Shown here piece after piece: positions 1 through 7,375 of a stretch of DNA of 27,035 bases (position 1 is its first letter; the number at the start of each line of letters is the position of its first letter). The translations under genes and the position numbers were made by a program. The notes under the pieces are model-generated. The model worked only from the letters and a program-made list of their open reading frames with translations. It ran no database searches and was not told where the DNA came from. Source of the DNA: an uncultured Actinomycetes bacterium (GTDB lineage Bacteria; Actinomycetota; Acidimicrobiia; IMCC26256; PALSA-555); assembly GCA_937927875.1 (NCBI GenBank), contig CALEYV010000039.1, positions 1 to 27,035 on the forward strand, read 5' to 3'.

Positions 1-259
1 CGTCGAAGAGTCGCAGCGAGCGCAGGTACGCGACCGCGTCGTCGTCGAAGCGCAGACCCTCCAGGTAATCGAGGGCGGGCTCGGCGCCGCATGCCACGAC
101 GTAGCCGCGGCGGGGCGGCAGCGAGTGCACGTAGAGGTCGAAGGTGACCGGATCGACGAGGCCGAGCTCGTGGTAGCTGGCGGCCATCGTCAGCTCGTAG
201 AGATCGACGAACAGCGCCGCCGCGCCCGGGTCGAGCGCCGCGCCCATGGAGCCGCTCAC
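1..259 (-). CDS. pncB: Nicotinate phosphoribosyltransferase, N-terminal part (runs off the window)
   Basis: Makes nicotinate mononucleotide from nicotinate and PRPP in NAD salvage. Only the first 86 codons are present; the rest lies beyond base 1. The visible N-terminus has the family pattern: an LFVDLYELTMA stretch near residue 17, then FDLYVHSLPPRRGY near residue 40 and an ALDYLEGLRF segment. I chose the GTG at 259, whose GTGA overlaps the TGA stop of pncA and suggests translational coupling; an in-frame ATG at 247 is the alternative. The neighbour upstream makes its substrate, so the two form a nicotinamide-to-NaMN salvage operon. Family assignment is confident; the start is less so. Confidence 0.85.
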   Translation of the reverse strand, partial: MSGSMGAALDPGAAALFVDLYELTMAASYHELGLVDPVTFDLYVHSLPPRRGYVVACGAEPALDYLEGLRFDDDAVAYLRSLRLFD

Positions 260-852
260 GCCAGCCGGACCCCGGCCTGCTCGAGCCGCTCCAGCGCCCG
301 GGCCCCGTCGCCGGGCTCCAGGTCGACCGCCCGCACCGCCTCCCGGAGGACGGCGACCTCGAACCCTTCCCGCCGCGCGTCGAGCCCGCTCTCGGCGACG
401 CAGTAGTCGGTCGCCAGCCCGGCCAGCACCACCCGCTCGATCCCCCGCTGGCGCAGCAGACGCTCGAGGCCGGTCGACCCGGTCTCGCCCGACGCCAGGT
501 GGAACACCGAGAACGCCGAGTAGCCGTCCTCGAGGCCGGTCGCCTTGAAGATCTGCGGGCTGTCCTCGAGCACGACCAGGTCGGGGTGGAACGCCGCGCC
601 CCACGTCTCTCGGACGCAGTGCACCGGCCACTTGCCGCCGAAGGGCGCGAAGTGCGGCGTCTCGGCCGGGTGCCAGTCCCGGGTGTAGACGACGAGTGCT
701 CCCGCGGCCCGGGCCCGCTCGATCGCGCGGTTGATCGGGCCGATCGCCGCCCCGGCGTCTCGCACCGAGAGGCTCCCGTCCGGGCTCGCGAAGTCGTTCT
801 GGACGTCGACCACCACGAGCGCAGTCCGCTCGTCGAAGTCGATCCCGGCCAA
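256..852 (-). CDS. pncA: Nicotinamidase (isochorismatase-like hydrolase)
   Basis: Hydrolyses nicotinamide to nicotinate and ammonia, the first step of the Preiss-Handler salvage route. The 198-residue protein has the cysteine-hydrolase triad expected of PncA: Asp16 in VVDVQNDF, Lys103 in IFKATG and Cys151 in GLATDYCV. Metal ligands are visible as Asp59, His61 and His67 in the DWHPAETPHF region. Length is usual for the family. The start is a TTG at 852-850; it is favoured because a perfect GGAGG lies on the minus strand at 864-860, seven bases upstream, and the N-terminus then fits the family. It overlaps the downstream pncB by four bases. Confidence 0.92.
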   Translation of the reverse strand: MAGIDFDERTALVVVDVQNDFASPDGSLSVRDAGAAIGPINRAIERARAAGALVVYTRDWHPAETPHFAPFGGKWPVHCVRETWGAAFHPDLVVLEDSPQIFKATGLEDGYSAFSVFHLASGETGSTGLERLLRQRGIERVVLAGLATDYCVAESGLDARREGFEVAVLREAVRAVDLEPGDGARALERLEQAGVRLA

Positions 853-994
853 GACGACACCTCCGGCGCTGACCGACCCCCGGGCCGCCAGCCTCCGGAT
901 GGTCGCGCCAAGGCGGCCCGACCGCCCAGGCCGGTCGTCCGCGCGGCAATGGTCCGATTCGGGCGCTTCACCGGGTTCAGCCGGATCCAGGTAC

Positions 995-1023
995 TTGACA
1001 CTTCAACCAACCTGCTTTATTGT
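995..1023 (+). promoter_or_regulatory. Sigma70-type promoter of the yceI gene with a TTGA-N4-TCAA dyad
   Basis: A perfect -35 TTGACA (995-1000) is separated by 17 bases from TATTGT (1018-1023, four of six to consensus). The -35 is also the left half of a TTGA-CACT-TCAA dyad at 995-1006, which could be a repressor site of the MarR kind (inference). The local AT content is clearly above the surroundings. Confidence 0.72.
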
Positions 1024-1044
1024 CGCGTCAACAGTTCAAGGATC

Positions 1045-1052
1045 AACTAGTT
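1045..1052. promoter_or_regulatory. AACTAGTT palindrome in the yceI leader, possible operator
   Basis: A perfect 8-base palindrome lies between the predicted transcription start and the GGAGG at 1057-1061. Together with the dyad over the -35 it could be a second operator half. Short and unproven. Confidence 0.3.
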
Positions 1053-1068
1053 ACTTGGAGGTACCGAC

Positions 1069-1641
1069 ATGGCGAGCACCCTCACTACCGAGATCCCCGG
1101 CTACGTCGCCGGCACCTGGACGATCGACCGCTCCCACAGCGAGGTGGGCTTCTCGGTCCGTCACCTGATGGTGAGCAAGGTCCGGGGCCGCTTCGCCACC
1201 TTCGAGGGCGAGATCGTCACCGGCGAGGACCCGCTCGACTCCTCGGTCACCGCGACGGTCGAGCTGTCGTCGGTGGACACGAACGACGCCGGCCGCGACG
1301 AGCACCTGCGCTCGGCCGACTTCTTCGAGATCGAGAGCCACCCGCACCTGATCTACCGGTCGACCGGCGTCCGGCGGGACGGCGACGACTTCGTGGTGGA
1401 CGGCGAGCTGACGCTCCACGGGGTGACCCGCAGCGTGCCCCTGCAGCTGGAGCTCAACGGGTTCCAGGCCTCGACGCCGTTCGGCGACACCCGGGTCGGG
1501 TTCTCGGCTCGGGCCGAGATCGACCGCCGCGACTTCGGGATGGGCTTCAACATGCCGCTCGATGGCGGCGGCGTCGTGGTCGGCGACAAGGTGAACATCA
1601 CGCTCGAGGTCGAGGCGATCCTCCAGGCGCCCGCGGCCTGA
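1069..1641 (+). CDS. YceI family lipocalin-like protein
   Basis: YceI proteins are eight-stranded barrels that bind isoprenoid or other amphiphilic lipids; the cellular role is mostly unknown, with induction by stress or base in several bacteria. The 190-residue product shows the family opening GTWTIDRSHSEVGFSVRHL, then the SSVDTND and RDEHLRSADFFE signatures and the C-terminal DFGMGFN region. There is no signal peptide, so it is a cytoplasmic form, unlike the periplasmic E. coli protein. The ATG at 1069 follows GGAGG (1057-1061) by seven bases. It is monocistronic: own promoter upstream, strong hairpin just after the stop. Confidence 0.93.
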   Translation: MASTLTTEIPGYVAGTWTIDRSHSEVGFSVRHLMVSKVRGRFATFEGEIVTGEDPLDSSVTATVELSSVDTNDAGRDEHLRSADFFEIESHPHLIYRSTGVRRDGDDFVVDGELTLHGVTRSVPLQLELNGFQASTPFGDTRVGFSARAEIDRRDFGMGFNMPLDGGGVVVGDKVNITLEVEAILQAPAA

Positions 1642-1651
1642 GCGGCGACTC

Positions 1652-1689
1652 GAGCCCGGCCGGCGGTCCCCCCGACGCCGGCCGGGCTC
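1652..1689 (+). terminator. Strong hairpin after yceI, likely intrinsic terminator
   Basis: A perfect 14-base-pair stem (1652-1665 with 1676-1689) closes a ten-base loop ten bases after the yceI stop. There is no U tract, which is common for terminators of GC-rich actinobacteria. It separates yceI from the next gene. Confidence 0.7.
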
Positions 1690-1732
1690 CTGCGCGTCTC
1701 GGTGCGCCCGGTCCGCGCGCGAGCCTGCGCCT

Positions 1733-2107
1733 ATGACCGACGACGAACCGACGGTGCGACTCGAGCGGTGGTCGGGCCCGTGGGCGGCCGAGGACCCCGA
1801 CGCCAACTTCAAGGCCGACGTCGCGCTCTACTCCCTGCTCGAGCCGCTCGCCACTATCCGCAACCTGGCCGACGGGCTCGACGTGCCGGTCGGCGCCATC
1901 TGCCGCTACGTCCTCGCCAAGTGGGCCACCGGCGGCAGTGGCGGCCTCCTCGAGGTCGGGCCGACGATGACGCGCCGCCTGGCCGCGGTGTGCGACGACG
2001 CCGAGGCGACCGGCACCGACGAGGCCCGGCTCGCCGCGTACGAGCAGCTGCGCCAGATGCTCGACTGGCTGCGCATGCCGCTCGACCATCCCGACGCGTA
2101 CGGCTGA
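1733..2107 (+). CDS. Conserved actinobacterial protein of unknown function (DUF6027-like)
   Basis: A 124-residue soluble protein with no signal peptide or membrane segment. The pattern VRLERWSGPWAAEDPDANFKADVALY at the start, then LATIRNLADGLDVPVGAICRYVLAKWA and a GGSGGLLEVGP loop, resembles a small family I recall from actinobacteria as DUF6027; that name is from memory and uncertain. The middle part reads like a short helix-turn-helix-type segment (DVPVGAICRYVLAKW), but no DNA-binding role can be claimed. No Shine-Dalgarno is obvious before the ATG at 1733. It stands alone between the yceI terminator and the B12 operon promoter. Confidence 0.7.
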   Translation: MTDDEPTVRLERWSGPWAAEDPDANFKADVALYSLLEPLATIRNLADGLDVPVGAICRYVLAKWATGGSGGLLEVGPTMTRRLAAVCDDAEATGTDEARLAAYEQLRQMLDWLRMPLDHPDAYG

Positions 2108-2133
2108 GCGACGCGGCGCGACGGAGCGCCGGG

Positions 2134-2162
2134 TTGACGCGTGAGGCGGGCGGCTCTAGAAA
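2134..2162 (+). promoter_or_regulatory. Promoter of the B12 uptake operon
   Basis: TTGACG (2134-2139), a 17-base spacer, and TAGAAA (2157-2162) form a good sigma70-like promoter. The predicted transcription start, about 2168-2170, falls exactly at the beginning of the cobalamin riboswitch. Confidence 0.7.
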
Positions 2163-2168
2163 TGCGCC

Positions 2169-2312
2169 CGTCGCGGTGTTCGGGAAGCCGGTGTGAATCC
2201 GGCGTGGTCCTCGCCACTGTGACCGGGGAGCGAACCCCACCATGCCACCGGCCCGAGCGGGCCGGGAAGGCGGGGGAAGCGACGATCCGGGAGCCAGGAG
2301 ACCGGCCGCGAC
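2169..2312 (+). ncRNA. Cobalamin (adenosylcobalamin-class) riboswitch
   Basis: The B12 box core is visible: GGGAAGCCGGTGTGAATCC at 2182-2200, followed by TCGCCACTGTGACCGGGGAG (2211-2230), then GGGAAGGCGGGGGA near 2261-2278 and GGGAGCCAGGAGACC near 2289-2303. Order and spacing match the cobalamin aptamer. It lies between the operon promoter and the first gene, 37 bases before the ATG, so control of translation or transcription of the operon by cobalamin is expected. The expression platform cannot be fixed by eye; GAAGGA at 2334-2339 is the Shine-Dalgarno it would have to control. Confidence 0.95.
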
Positions 2313-2348
2313 GCCTTGACAGCTCGCTCCCACGAAGGATGGGTCGCC

Positions 2349-3593
2349 ATGTCGTCGTCTGCATCACCTCGGCGCGTCCCGCGCCGCAACCTCCCGCCGC
2401 GCGTATGGGCGGTCGTGCTCGCGGTGGCCGCACTCGGCCTCCCGGCCGTCTCGGACGTGTCCGCGGGGGCCGCCCCGGCCGCCAACCCGACCGGCTGCGT
2501 GCACGGCTACCGCGCCGGCGTCGACTACTTCCCGGCCAAGGCGACCGTCATCGACGCCCAGAACTTCACGATCAGCTACCACCGCAGCTACAAGGTGCTG
2601 ACGGTCAAGGTCCCGTTCCCGGGCGGCGCCCCGCAGACCTACGTCCTCGTCCAGTGCGGCACCCCGGCCCCGCGGCTCACCGGGGATCTGGCCGGCGCCG
2701 AGGTCGTCACGGTGCCCGTCCGCTCGGTCTTCGCCGAGTCGACGACCGAGCTGGTCCCGATCGTGGAGCTGGGCGAGACCAACGCGCTGCGCGGGGTCGG
2801 CAGTGAGCAGTACGTCAACGCCAAGCCGGTGCGGGCGCTGTTCAACAAGGCCGGCTTCGTCGAGTTCGCCAAGTCCGGCGACGTCGACGTCGAGCGCGTC
2901 CTGGGCGCCAAGCCCGACGTCCTGCTGACCGCCGGCACCGATTCGCCCGCCTACGCGAAGCTGCGCGAGGCGGGCGTCCCCGTCGTCGCGGTCGCCGAGT
3001 ACCTCGAGGCGACGCCGCTCGGCCAGGCCGAGTGGCTGAAGCTCATGGCCGCGCTCCTCAACCAGGAGCAGCGCAGCGAGACGATCCACGCCAGCGTCGC
3101 CGCCCGCTACCGCCAGCTGGCGGCCCTGACCGCGAGCACGCCGACGGGACAGCGTCCGAAGGTCATGACGGGGTTCGAGGACTCGGGCACCTTCTACGAG
3201 AAGGGCGGCCAGAGCATCACCGCCCGGCTCATCAGCGACGCCGGCGCGACGTCGGTGTGGGCCGACAACCCCGACTCCGGGCCGATCATGATCGACCTCG
3301 AGGCCGAGCTCGGCCGCGCCGCGCGCGCCGACGTGTGGATCGACGGCAGCCAGTTCTGGAACTCGCTCGCCGACGCGGTGAAGGACGACCCGCGCTACCA
3401 GTCCTTCCGCCCGTTCCAGCTCCGCCAGCTCTGGGTCCCCAACCGGGTGAAGAACGCCAACGGCGGGCTCGACTTCTTCGAGCGGGGCGTCGCCCGACCC
3501 GACCTGGTGCTCGCTGATCTCATCAAGGTGTTCCACCCCGACCGCCTGCGCGATCATCAGCTCGTCTTCTACGTCCGACTGCCACGGGGCTGA
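2349..3593 (+). CDS. btuF: Secreted ABC substrate-binding protein, probably cobalamin-binding (BtuF type)
   Basis: Binds the substrate outside the membrane and delivers it to the FecCD-type permease. The 414-residue protein begins with a basic stretch, a hydrophobic core near residues 19-35 and an Ala-rich cleavage region, so it is exported; no lipobox cysteine is present at the cleavage site, which is unusual for a Gram-positive binding protein. After it come the class III (helical backbone) binding domain features: RVLGAKPDVLLTAG, VPVVAVAEYLEATPL, and a C-terminal RPDLVLADLIKVFHP. Start at ATG 2349 is chosen because GAAGGA sits nine bases upstream. The riboswitch makes cobalamin the likely substrate; ferric siderophore is the alternative. 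Its stop overlaps the permease start by one base. Confidence 0.88.
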   Translation: MSSSASPRRVPRRNLPPRVWAVVLAVAALGLPAVSDVSAGAAPAANPTGCVHGYRAGVDYFPAKATVIDAQNFTISYHRSYKVLTVKVPFPGGAPQTYVLVQCGTPAPRLTGDLAGAEVVTVPVRSVFAESTTELVPIVELGETNALRGVGSEQYVNAKPVRALFNKAGFVEFAKSGDVDVERVLGAKPDVLLTAGTDSPAYAKLREAGVPVVAVAEYLEATPLGQAEWLKLMAALLNQEQRSETIHASVAARYRQLAALTASTPTGQRPKVMTGFEDSGTFYEKGGQSITARLISDAGATSVWADNPDSGPIMIDLEAELGRAARADVWIDGSQFWNSLADAVKDDPRYQSFRPFQLRQLWVPNRVKNANGGLDFFERGVARPDLVLADLIKVFHPDRLRDHQLVFYVRLPRG

Positions 3594-4702
3594 TGCTCAC
3601 CGAGGAGCGCGTCGCCGCCCATCCGGAGCCGGCTCCTCGCGCGTCCGTCGACGGCCAGGCACCGGCTCGCGGCCGCGCCGCGCTCGTCTTCCCGCTCCTC
3701 GGCCTGCTGCTGGTCGTCGTGTTCGTGCTCGGCATCGCGGTCGGGTCGGTGCCGATCCCGGTCGTCGACGTCGTGAAGGTGCTCACCGGACACGAGCCCC
3801 ACGGCGTGTACCACGCCATCGTGTTCGACATCCGGCTCCCCCGCTCCATCACCGGGGTGCTCGTCGGCGCCGCGCTCGGGGTGGCGGGACTGCAGCTCCA
3901 GACGCTGTTCCGCAACCCGCTGGCGGACCCGTTCGTCCTCGGGGTCAGCGCCGGGGCCAGCCTCGGCGTGGCCCTCGTCGTCCTGGCCGGCGCCTCCAGC
4001 GAGGCGACCTTCCTCGCCGGCCTGGGCGGGCTCGGCGATGTCGGCATCGCCGGCGCCGGGACCCTCGGCGCCGCGGCGGTGATGGTGGCGGTGCTGTTCG
4101 CGGCCCGACGGGTCCGCTCGACGATCACGATCCTCGTGGTCGGGCTCATGGTGAGCTACCTCGTGGCGTCGCTGGTGACCGTGCTCATCGCGTCGGCCGA
4201 CGGGCCGCGCATCCAGCAGTTCCTCGCCTGGGAGGCGGGTAGCTTCCGGGCCATCACGTGGTCCCAGCTCCACGTGCTCGTCCCGGTGCTGCTCGTCGGC
4301 CTGCTCGCGGCGGCGGCGGGCGTCAAGCAGCTGAACGCGCTCCTGCTCGGCGAGCGCTACGCGGCGACGATGGGCGTCGACGTCCGCCGCACCCGGTTCG
4401 TGACCATCGGCACCGCGGCGCTGCTCGCCGGCGTGGCCACCGCGTTCTGCGGGCCGATCGGGTTCCTCGGCATCGCGATCCCCCACCTCGCCCGGGCCGC
4501 CCTCGGCTCGAGCGACCACCGCCTGCTCGTGCCGGCGTCGATGCTGCTCGGGGGGACCGTCGCCCTGGCGGCCGACATCATCGCCCAGCTCCCGGGCGCC
4601 GACTTCGTGCTCCCGCTCAACGCGGTGACGGCGCTGCTGGGGGCGCCGATCGTGATCTGGGTCGTGCTGAGCAGCCGCAACGCGGGGACGCTCGGCGCAT
4701 GA
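3593..4702 (+). CDS. btuC: FecCD family ABC permease, cobalamin importer membrane subunit
   Basis: Inner-membrane channel of a type II ABC importer. The 369-residue protein has about 30 polar residues at the N-terminus and then a run of hydrophobic segments typical of FecCD/BtuC. Family motifs are clear: DIRLPRSITGVLVGAALGVA near residue 80, QTLFRNPLADPFVLGVSAGAS near residue 104, the long MVSYLVASLVTVL helix, GFLGIAIPHLAR near residue 290 (the ATPase-facing loop), and LLGGTVALAADIIAQL. The ATG at 3593 shares a base with the previous stop (TGATG), and its TGA overlaps the next ATG by four, so translation is coupled. Confidence 0.93.
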   Translation: MLTEERVAAHPEPAPRASVDGQAPARGRAALVFPLLGLLLVVVFVLGIAVGSVPIPVVDVVKVLTGHEPHGVYHAIVFDIRLPRSITGVLVGAALGVAGLQLQTLFRNPLADPFVLGVSAGASLGVALVVLAGASSEATFLAGLGGLGDVGIAGAGTLGAAAVMVAVLFAARRVRSTITILVVGLMVSYLVASLVTVLIASADGPRIQQFLAWEAGSFRAITWSQLHVLVPVLLVGLLAAAAGVKQLNALLLGERYAATMGVDVRRTRFVTIGTAALLAGVATAFCGPIGFLGIAIPHLARAALGSSDHRLLVPASMLLGGTVALAADIIAQLPGADFVLPLNAVTALLGAPIVIWVVLSSRNAGTLGA

Positions 4703-5751
4703 CGGCGGCGCTGGCGGCACGAGACCTGGTGGTCGGCTACCGCCGGGGCCGGCGCGCCCGCACGGTCGTGCTCGACGGGGTTTCGCTGACGCTGGCGCCG
4801 GGCCAGTTCGCGTGTCTCATCGGCCCGAACGGCAGCGGCAAGTCGACTCTGCTCCGCACGTGCTCCGGCCTGCAGCCGCCGCTGCACGGGGAGCTGCTCC
4901 TCGCCGGGAAGGACTTGCGGCGCCTGACCCGCCTCGACGTGGCGCGCCGCGTGGCGGCGGTGCTCACCGACCGCCACGACACCGGCCGGCTCACCGGTCG
5001 GGACCTGGTCGGGCTCGGCCGCTACCCCTACACGGGGTGGTTCGGGCGTCTGGAGGGCGACGACGACCGAGTCGTCGCGGGCGCGCTCGAGGCGGTCGCG
5101 GCCACGCACCTCGCGCACCGGGTCGTCGCTGAGCTGAGCGACGGCGAGCGCCAGCGGGTGATGATCGCCCGGGCGCTCGCGCAGCAGCCGTCCCTGCTGA
5201 TCCTGGACGAGCCGGCCGCCTTCCTCGACGTCACGGCCCGCGTCGAGCTGGTCGCGCTGCTGCGCGAGCTCACTCGCGAGCACGGGTTGGCGGTCGTGCT
5301 CGCCACCCACGACCTCGAGCTCGCGCTGCGGAGCGCCGACACGGTGTGGGTGCTCGACGCCGAGCACCGGCTCGCGACCGGCCTCCCCGAGGACATCGCC
5401 GCCGGAGGGGCGCTCGGCCGCGCCTTCCCGACCGGCAGCTGGGCGTTCGACCCGGTCGAGTGGCGCTTCGTGTTCTGCGGCACCGTGCGCGGCGTGGCCA
5501 CCGTCGCCGGCGACTCGCTGCACGCGACCCTGGCCCGCCGCATCCTCGAGCGGGAGGGGTTCGTCGTCAACCCGCCCGATGTCGGCCCCGGCGTCCAGCT
5601 GGCGATCGAGGTGCTCGAGCCGCCCCACGCCGCGCCGACGGTGATCGCCCGCCACGCCGGCGGCGTCGAGACCCACCGGGCGCTGCAGCCGCTGGCCGAC
5701 CTCGCTCGCCGCGTCGCCGCCGACGCCCGACCCGGCGAGACGCCGCGATGA
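4699..5751 (+). CDS. btuD: ABC transporter ATPase, cobalamin importer, with C-terminal extension
   Basis: Powers the importer. The 350-residue protein has Walker A GPNGSGKST (42-50), signature LSDGE (146-150), Walker B LLILDEP (166-172) and the switch His204. The ATPase core ends near residue 245; about 100 further residues follow, starting around WAFDPVEWRFVFCGTVRGV and containing a THATLARRIL-like helix (here DSLHATLARRIL). This tail is longer than BtuD of E. coli and may be a regulatory or ligand domain (inference). The start ATG overlaps the permease stop by four bases (ATGA), and the stop overlaps the following ATG in the same way. Confidence 0.92.
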   Translation: MTAALAARDLVVGYRRGRRARTVVLDGVSLTLAPGQFACLIGPNGSGKSTLLRTCSGLQPPLHGELLLAGKDLRRLTRLDVARRVAAVLTDRHDTGRLTGRDLVGLGRYPYTGWFGRLEGDDDRVVAGALEAVAATHLAHRVVAELSDGERQRVMIARALAQQPSLLILDEPAAFLDVTARVELVALLRELTREHGLAVVLATHDLELALRSADTVWVLDAEHRLATGLPEDIAAGGALGRAFPTGSWAFDPVEWRFVFCGTVRGVATVAGDSLHATLARRILEREGFVVNPPDVGPGVQLAIEVLEPPHAAPTVIARHAGGVETHRALQPLADLARRVAADARPGETPR

Positions 5752-6422
5752 GCCCGCCCGCCCCGCCGACCGCGCTCGCCCTGTCGTGGAGCGGCGGGAA
5801 GGACGCCGCCATGAGCCTGCGGGCCCTCGAGGCCGACGGCCGGCGGGTCGCCGCCCTGCTCAGCACGTTCGGGGCCGACGGCCGCTCGAGCGGGCACGGC
5901 GTGCGCCCCGAGCTGCTCCAGGCCCAGGCCGACGCGCTCGGCATCCCGCTCGCCACCGTCACCTTCCCCGACCCGTGCCCGAACGACGTGTACGAGGCGT
6001 CGATCGCGGCCGCGCTGGGTCGGGCGCCCCTCGCCGGGCTGGGCGAGATGGCCTTCGGTGACCTCTTCCTCGAGGACCACCGCGACTTCCGCACCGAGCA
6101 GATGGCCCGGTCGGGCTGGACGGCATCGTTCCCGGTGTGGCGGCGCGATACCGACGCCCTGGCCGGCGAGGTCCTGGCGGCGGGGATCCGGGCCGTCGTC
6201 GTGGCGGTCGACCTCAACGTGCTCGACGACTCGTTCCTCGGCCGCCCCTACGACGAGCAGCTCCTCGCCGACCTGCCCCCCGGCGCTGATCCCTGCGCCG
6301 AGACCGGCGAGTTCCACACCTTCGTCACCCACCATCCGCGCTTCGCGGCGCCGGTGCCGGTCGACGTCGGCACCCAGAGCCGGCGGGGCTCGCTCGGGTT
6401 CGTGGACCTCGTGCCCGCGTAG
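5748..6422 (+). CDS. DUF71/COG2102 PP-loop ATPase, B12-associated subgroup
   Basis: A 224-residue N-type ATP pyrophosphatase-like protein. The PP-loop SGGKD is at residues 15-19; downstream are the family segments GEMAFGDLFLEDHRDFRTEQM and GEFHTFV. The eukaryotic and archaeal relative is diphthine-ammonia ligase (Dph6), but bacteria have no diphthamide, so that name would be wrong here. Published comparative genomics of DUF71 proposed a bacterial/archaeal subgroup acting in B12 salvage. This gene's place in a riboswitch-led B12 uptake operon, with four-base overlap to the ATPase, supports that. An ATP-dependent step on a corrinoid side chain or precursor is a guess; no reaction is established here. 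Confidence 0.85.
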   Translation: MSPPAPPTALALSWSGGKDAAMSLRALEADGRRVAALLSTFGADGRSSGHGVRPELLQAQADALGIPLATVTFPDPCPNDVYEASIAAALGRAPLAGLGEMAFGDLFLEDHRDFRTEQMARSGWTASFPVWRRDTDALAGEVLAAGIRAVVVAVDLNVLDDSFLGRPYDEQLLADLPPGADPCAETGEFHTFVTHHPRFAAPVPVDVGTQSRRGSLGFVDLVPA

Positions 6423-6447
6423 CATGCGCGTGACCCCGGGGAGTCCC

Positions 6448-7362
6448 ATGCGGATCGTCTCGCTCCTCCCGTCGGCGACCGAGATCGTCTGCGCGCTCGG
6501 GCTCGACGAGGAGCTGGTCGGCGTGACCTTCGAGTGCGACCACCCGGCGTCGGTGCGCACGAAGCGGATCGTCTCCGACACCTCCCTGCCGTCCGACCTC
6601 ACCCCGGCCGAGATCGACCGGGTCGTGAACGAGCGCGCCGAGGCGCACGCGTCCATCTACACGCTCGACGAGGGCGCGCTGCGGGCGCTGGACCCCCAGC
6701 TCGTGATCACCCAGGACCTCTGCGCGGTGTGCGCCATCGACGTCGCCGACGTCGACACCGCGCTCCAGCACCTCGGCTGCCGCGCCGACGTCCTCACCCT
6801 GGACCCCAAGCGCCTCGACGACGTCCTGGCCTCGATCGAGCTCGTCGGCGAGAGCACCGGCCGGGCCGCCGAGGCCGGGCGCGTCGTGGCGGCGCTGCGC
6901 GACCGGCTGGCGCGAGTCGCGGCGGCGGTGGCGTCCCGCCCGCGACCCCGCACGTTCGTGCTCGAGTGGACCGACCCGCCGTACAACGCCGGGCACTGGA
7001 TCCCGGACATGGTGGCGGCGGCGGGCGGCGACCCGATCCTCGCCCGGCCCGGCGAGTACTCGGTGCCGCTCGACTGGGCAGCGATCCGGGCCGCCGAGCC
7101 CGAGGTCGTCGTGCTGGCGCCGTGCGGGTACTCGCTCGACGGGACGCGCGACCTCGCCGCCGCCGACGAGCGGCTCCGCGCCGAGCTGGCGGCCACGCCG
7201 GCCGGCTCGGGCCGGGTCTGGGCCGTCGACGCCTCCTCCTACTTCGTGCGGCCGGGGCCCCGCCTCGTCGACGGCGTCGAGGTGCTGGCCGGGATCCTCC
7301 ACCCCGAGGTCGCGGACCCGCCGCCGGCCGACCGGGCCGAGGTCGTCGCCCTCGACCGCTGA
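6448..7362 (+). CDS. Cobalamin-binding-protein-like (BtuF fold), no signal peptide
   Basis: A 304-residue class III binding protein. It begins directly with the mature-domain sequence MRIVSLLPSATEIVCALGL, so it has no export signal and should stay in the cytosol. It continues with ELVGVTFECDHP, LDPQLVITQDLCAVCAI, a long backbone helix region, and ends with FVRPGPRLVDGVEVLAGILHP. The ATG at 6448 is preferred over 6424 because GGGGAG lies just upstream and the family begins at this residue. It is the last gene of the B12 operon, 25 bases after the DUF71 stop. Cytosolic corrinoid binding or trafficking, paired with DUF71, is a plausible role. The CAVC cysteines near residue 92 are common in this subgroup. 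Confidence 0.85.
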   Translation: MRIVSLLPSATEIVCALGLDEELVGVTFECDHPASVRTKRIVSDTSLPSDLTPAEIDRVVNERAEAHASIYTLDEGALRALDPQLVITQDLCAVCAIDVADVDTALQHLGCRADVLTLDPKRLDDVLASIELVGESTGRAAEAGRVVAALRDRLARVAAAVASRPRPRTFVLEWTDPPYNAGHWIPDMVAAAGGDPILARPGEYSVPLDWAAIRAAEPEVVVLAPCGYSLDGTRDLAAADERLRAELAATPAGSGRVWAVDASSYFVRPGPRLVDGVEVLAGILHPEVADPPPADRAEVVALDR

Positions 7363-7375
7363 CGCCGGCCCGGTC

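Noticed and set aside
2316..2348. In-frame TTG start 33 bases upstream of the B12-binding-protein ATG
   Set aside because: It lies in the riboswitch expression region, has no Shine-Dalgarno, and puts a polar stretch before the signal peptide; ATG 2349 has GAAGGA nine bases upstream.
5748..6422. Annotation as diphthine-ammonia ligase
   Set aside because: Bacteria lack diphthamide on EF-G; the B12 operon context points to the other DUF71 subgroup.
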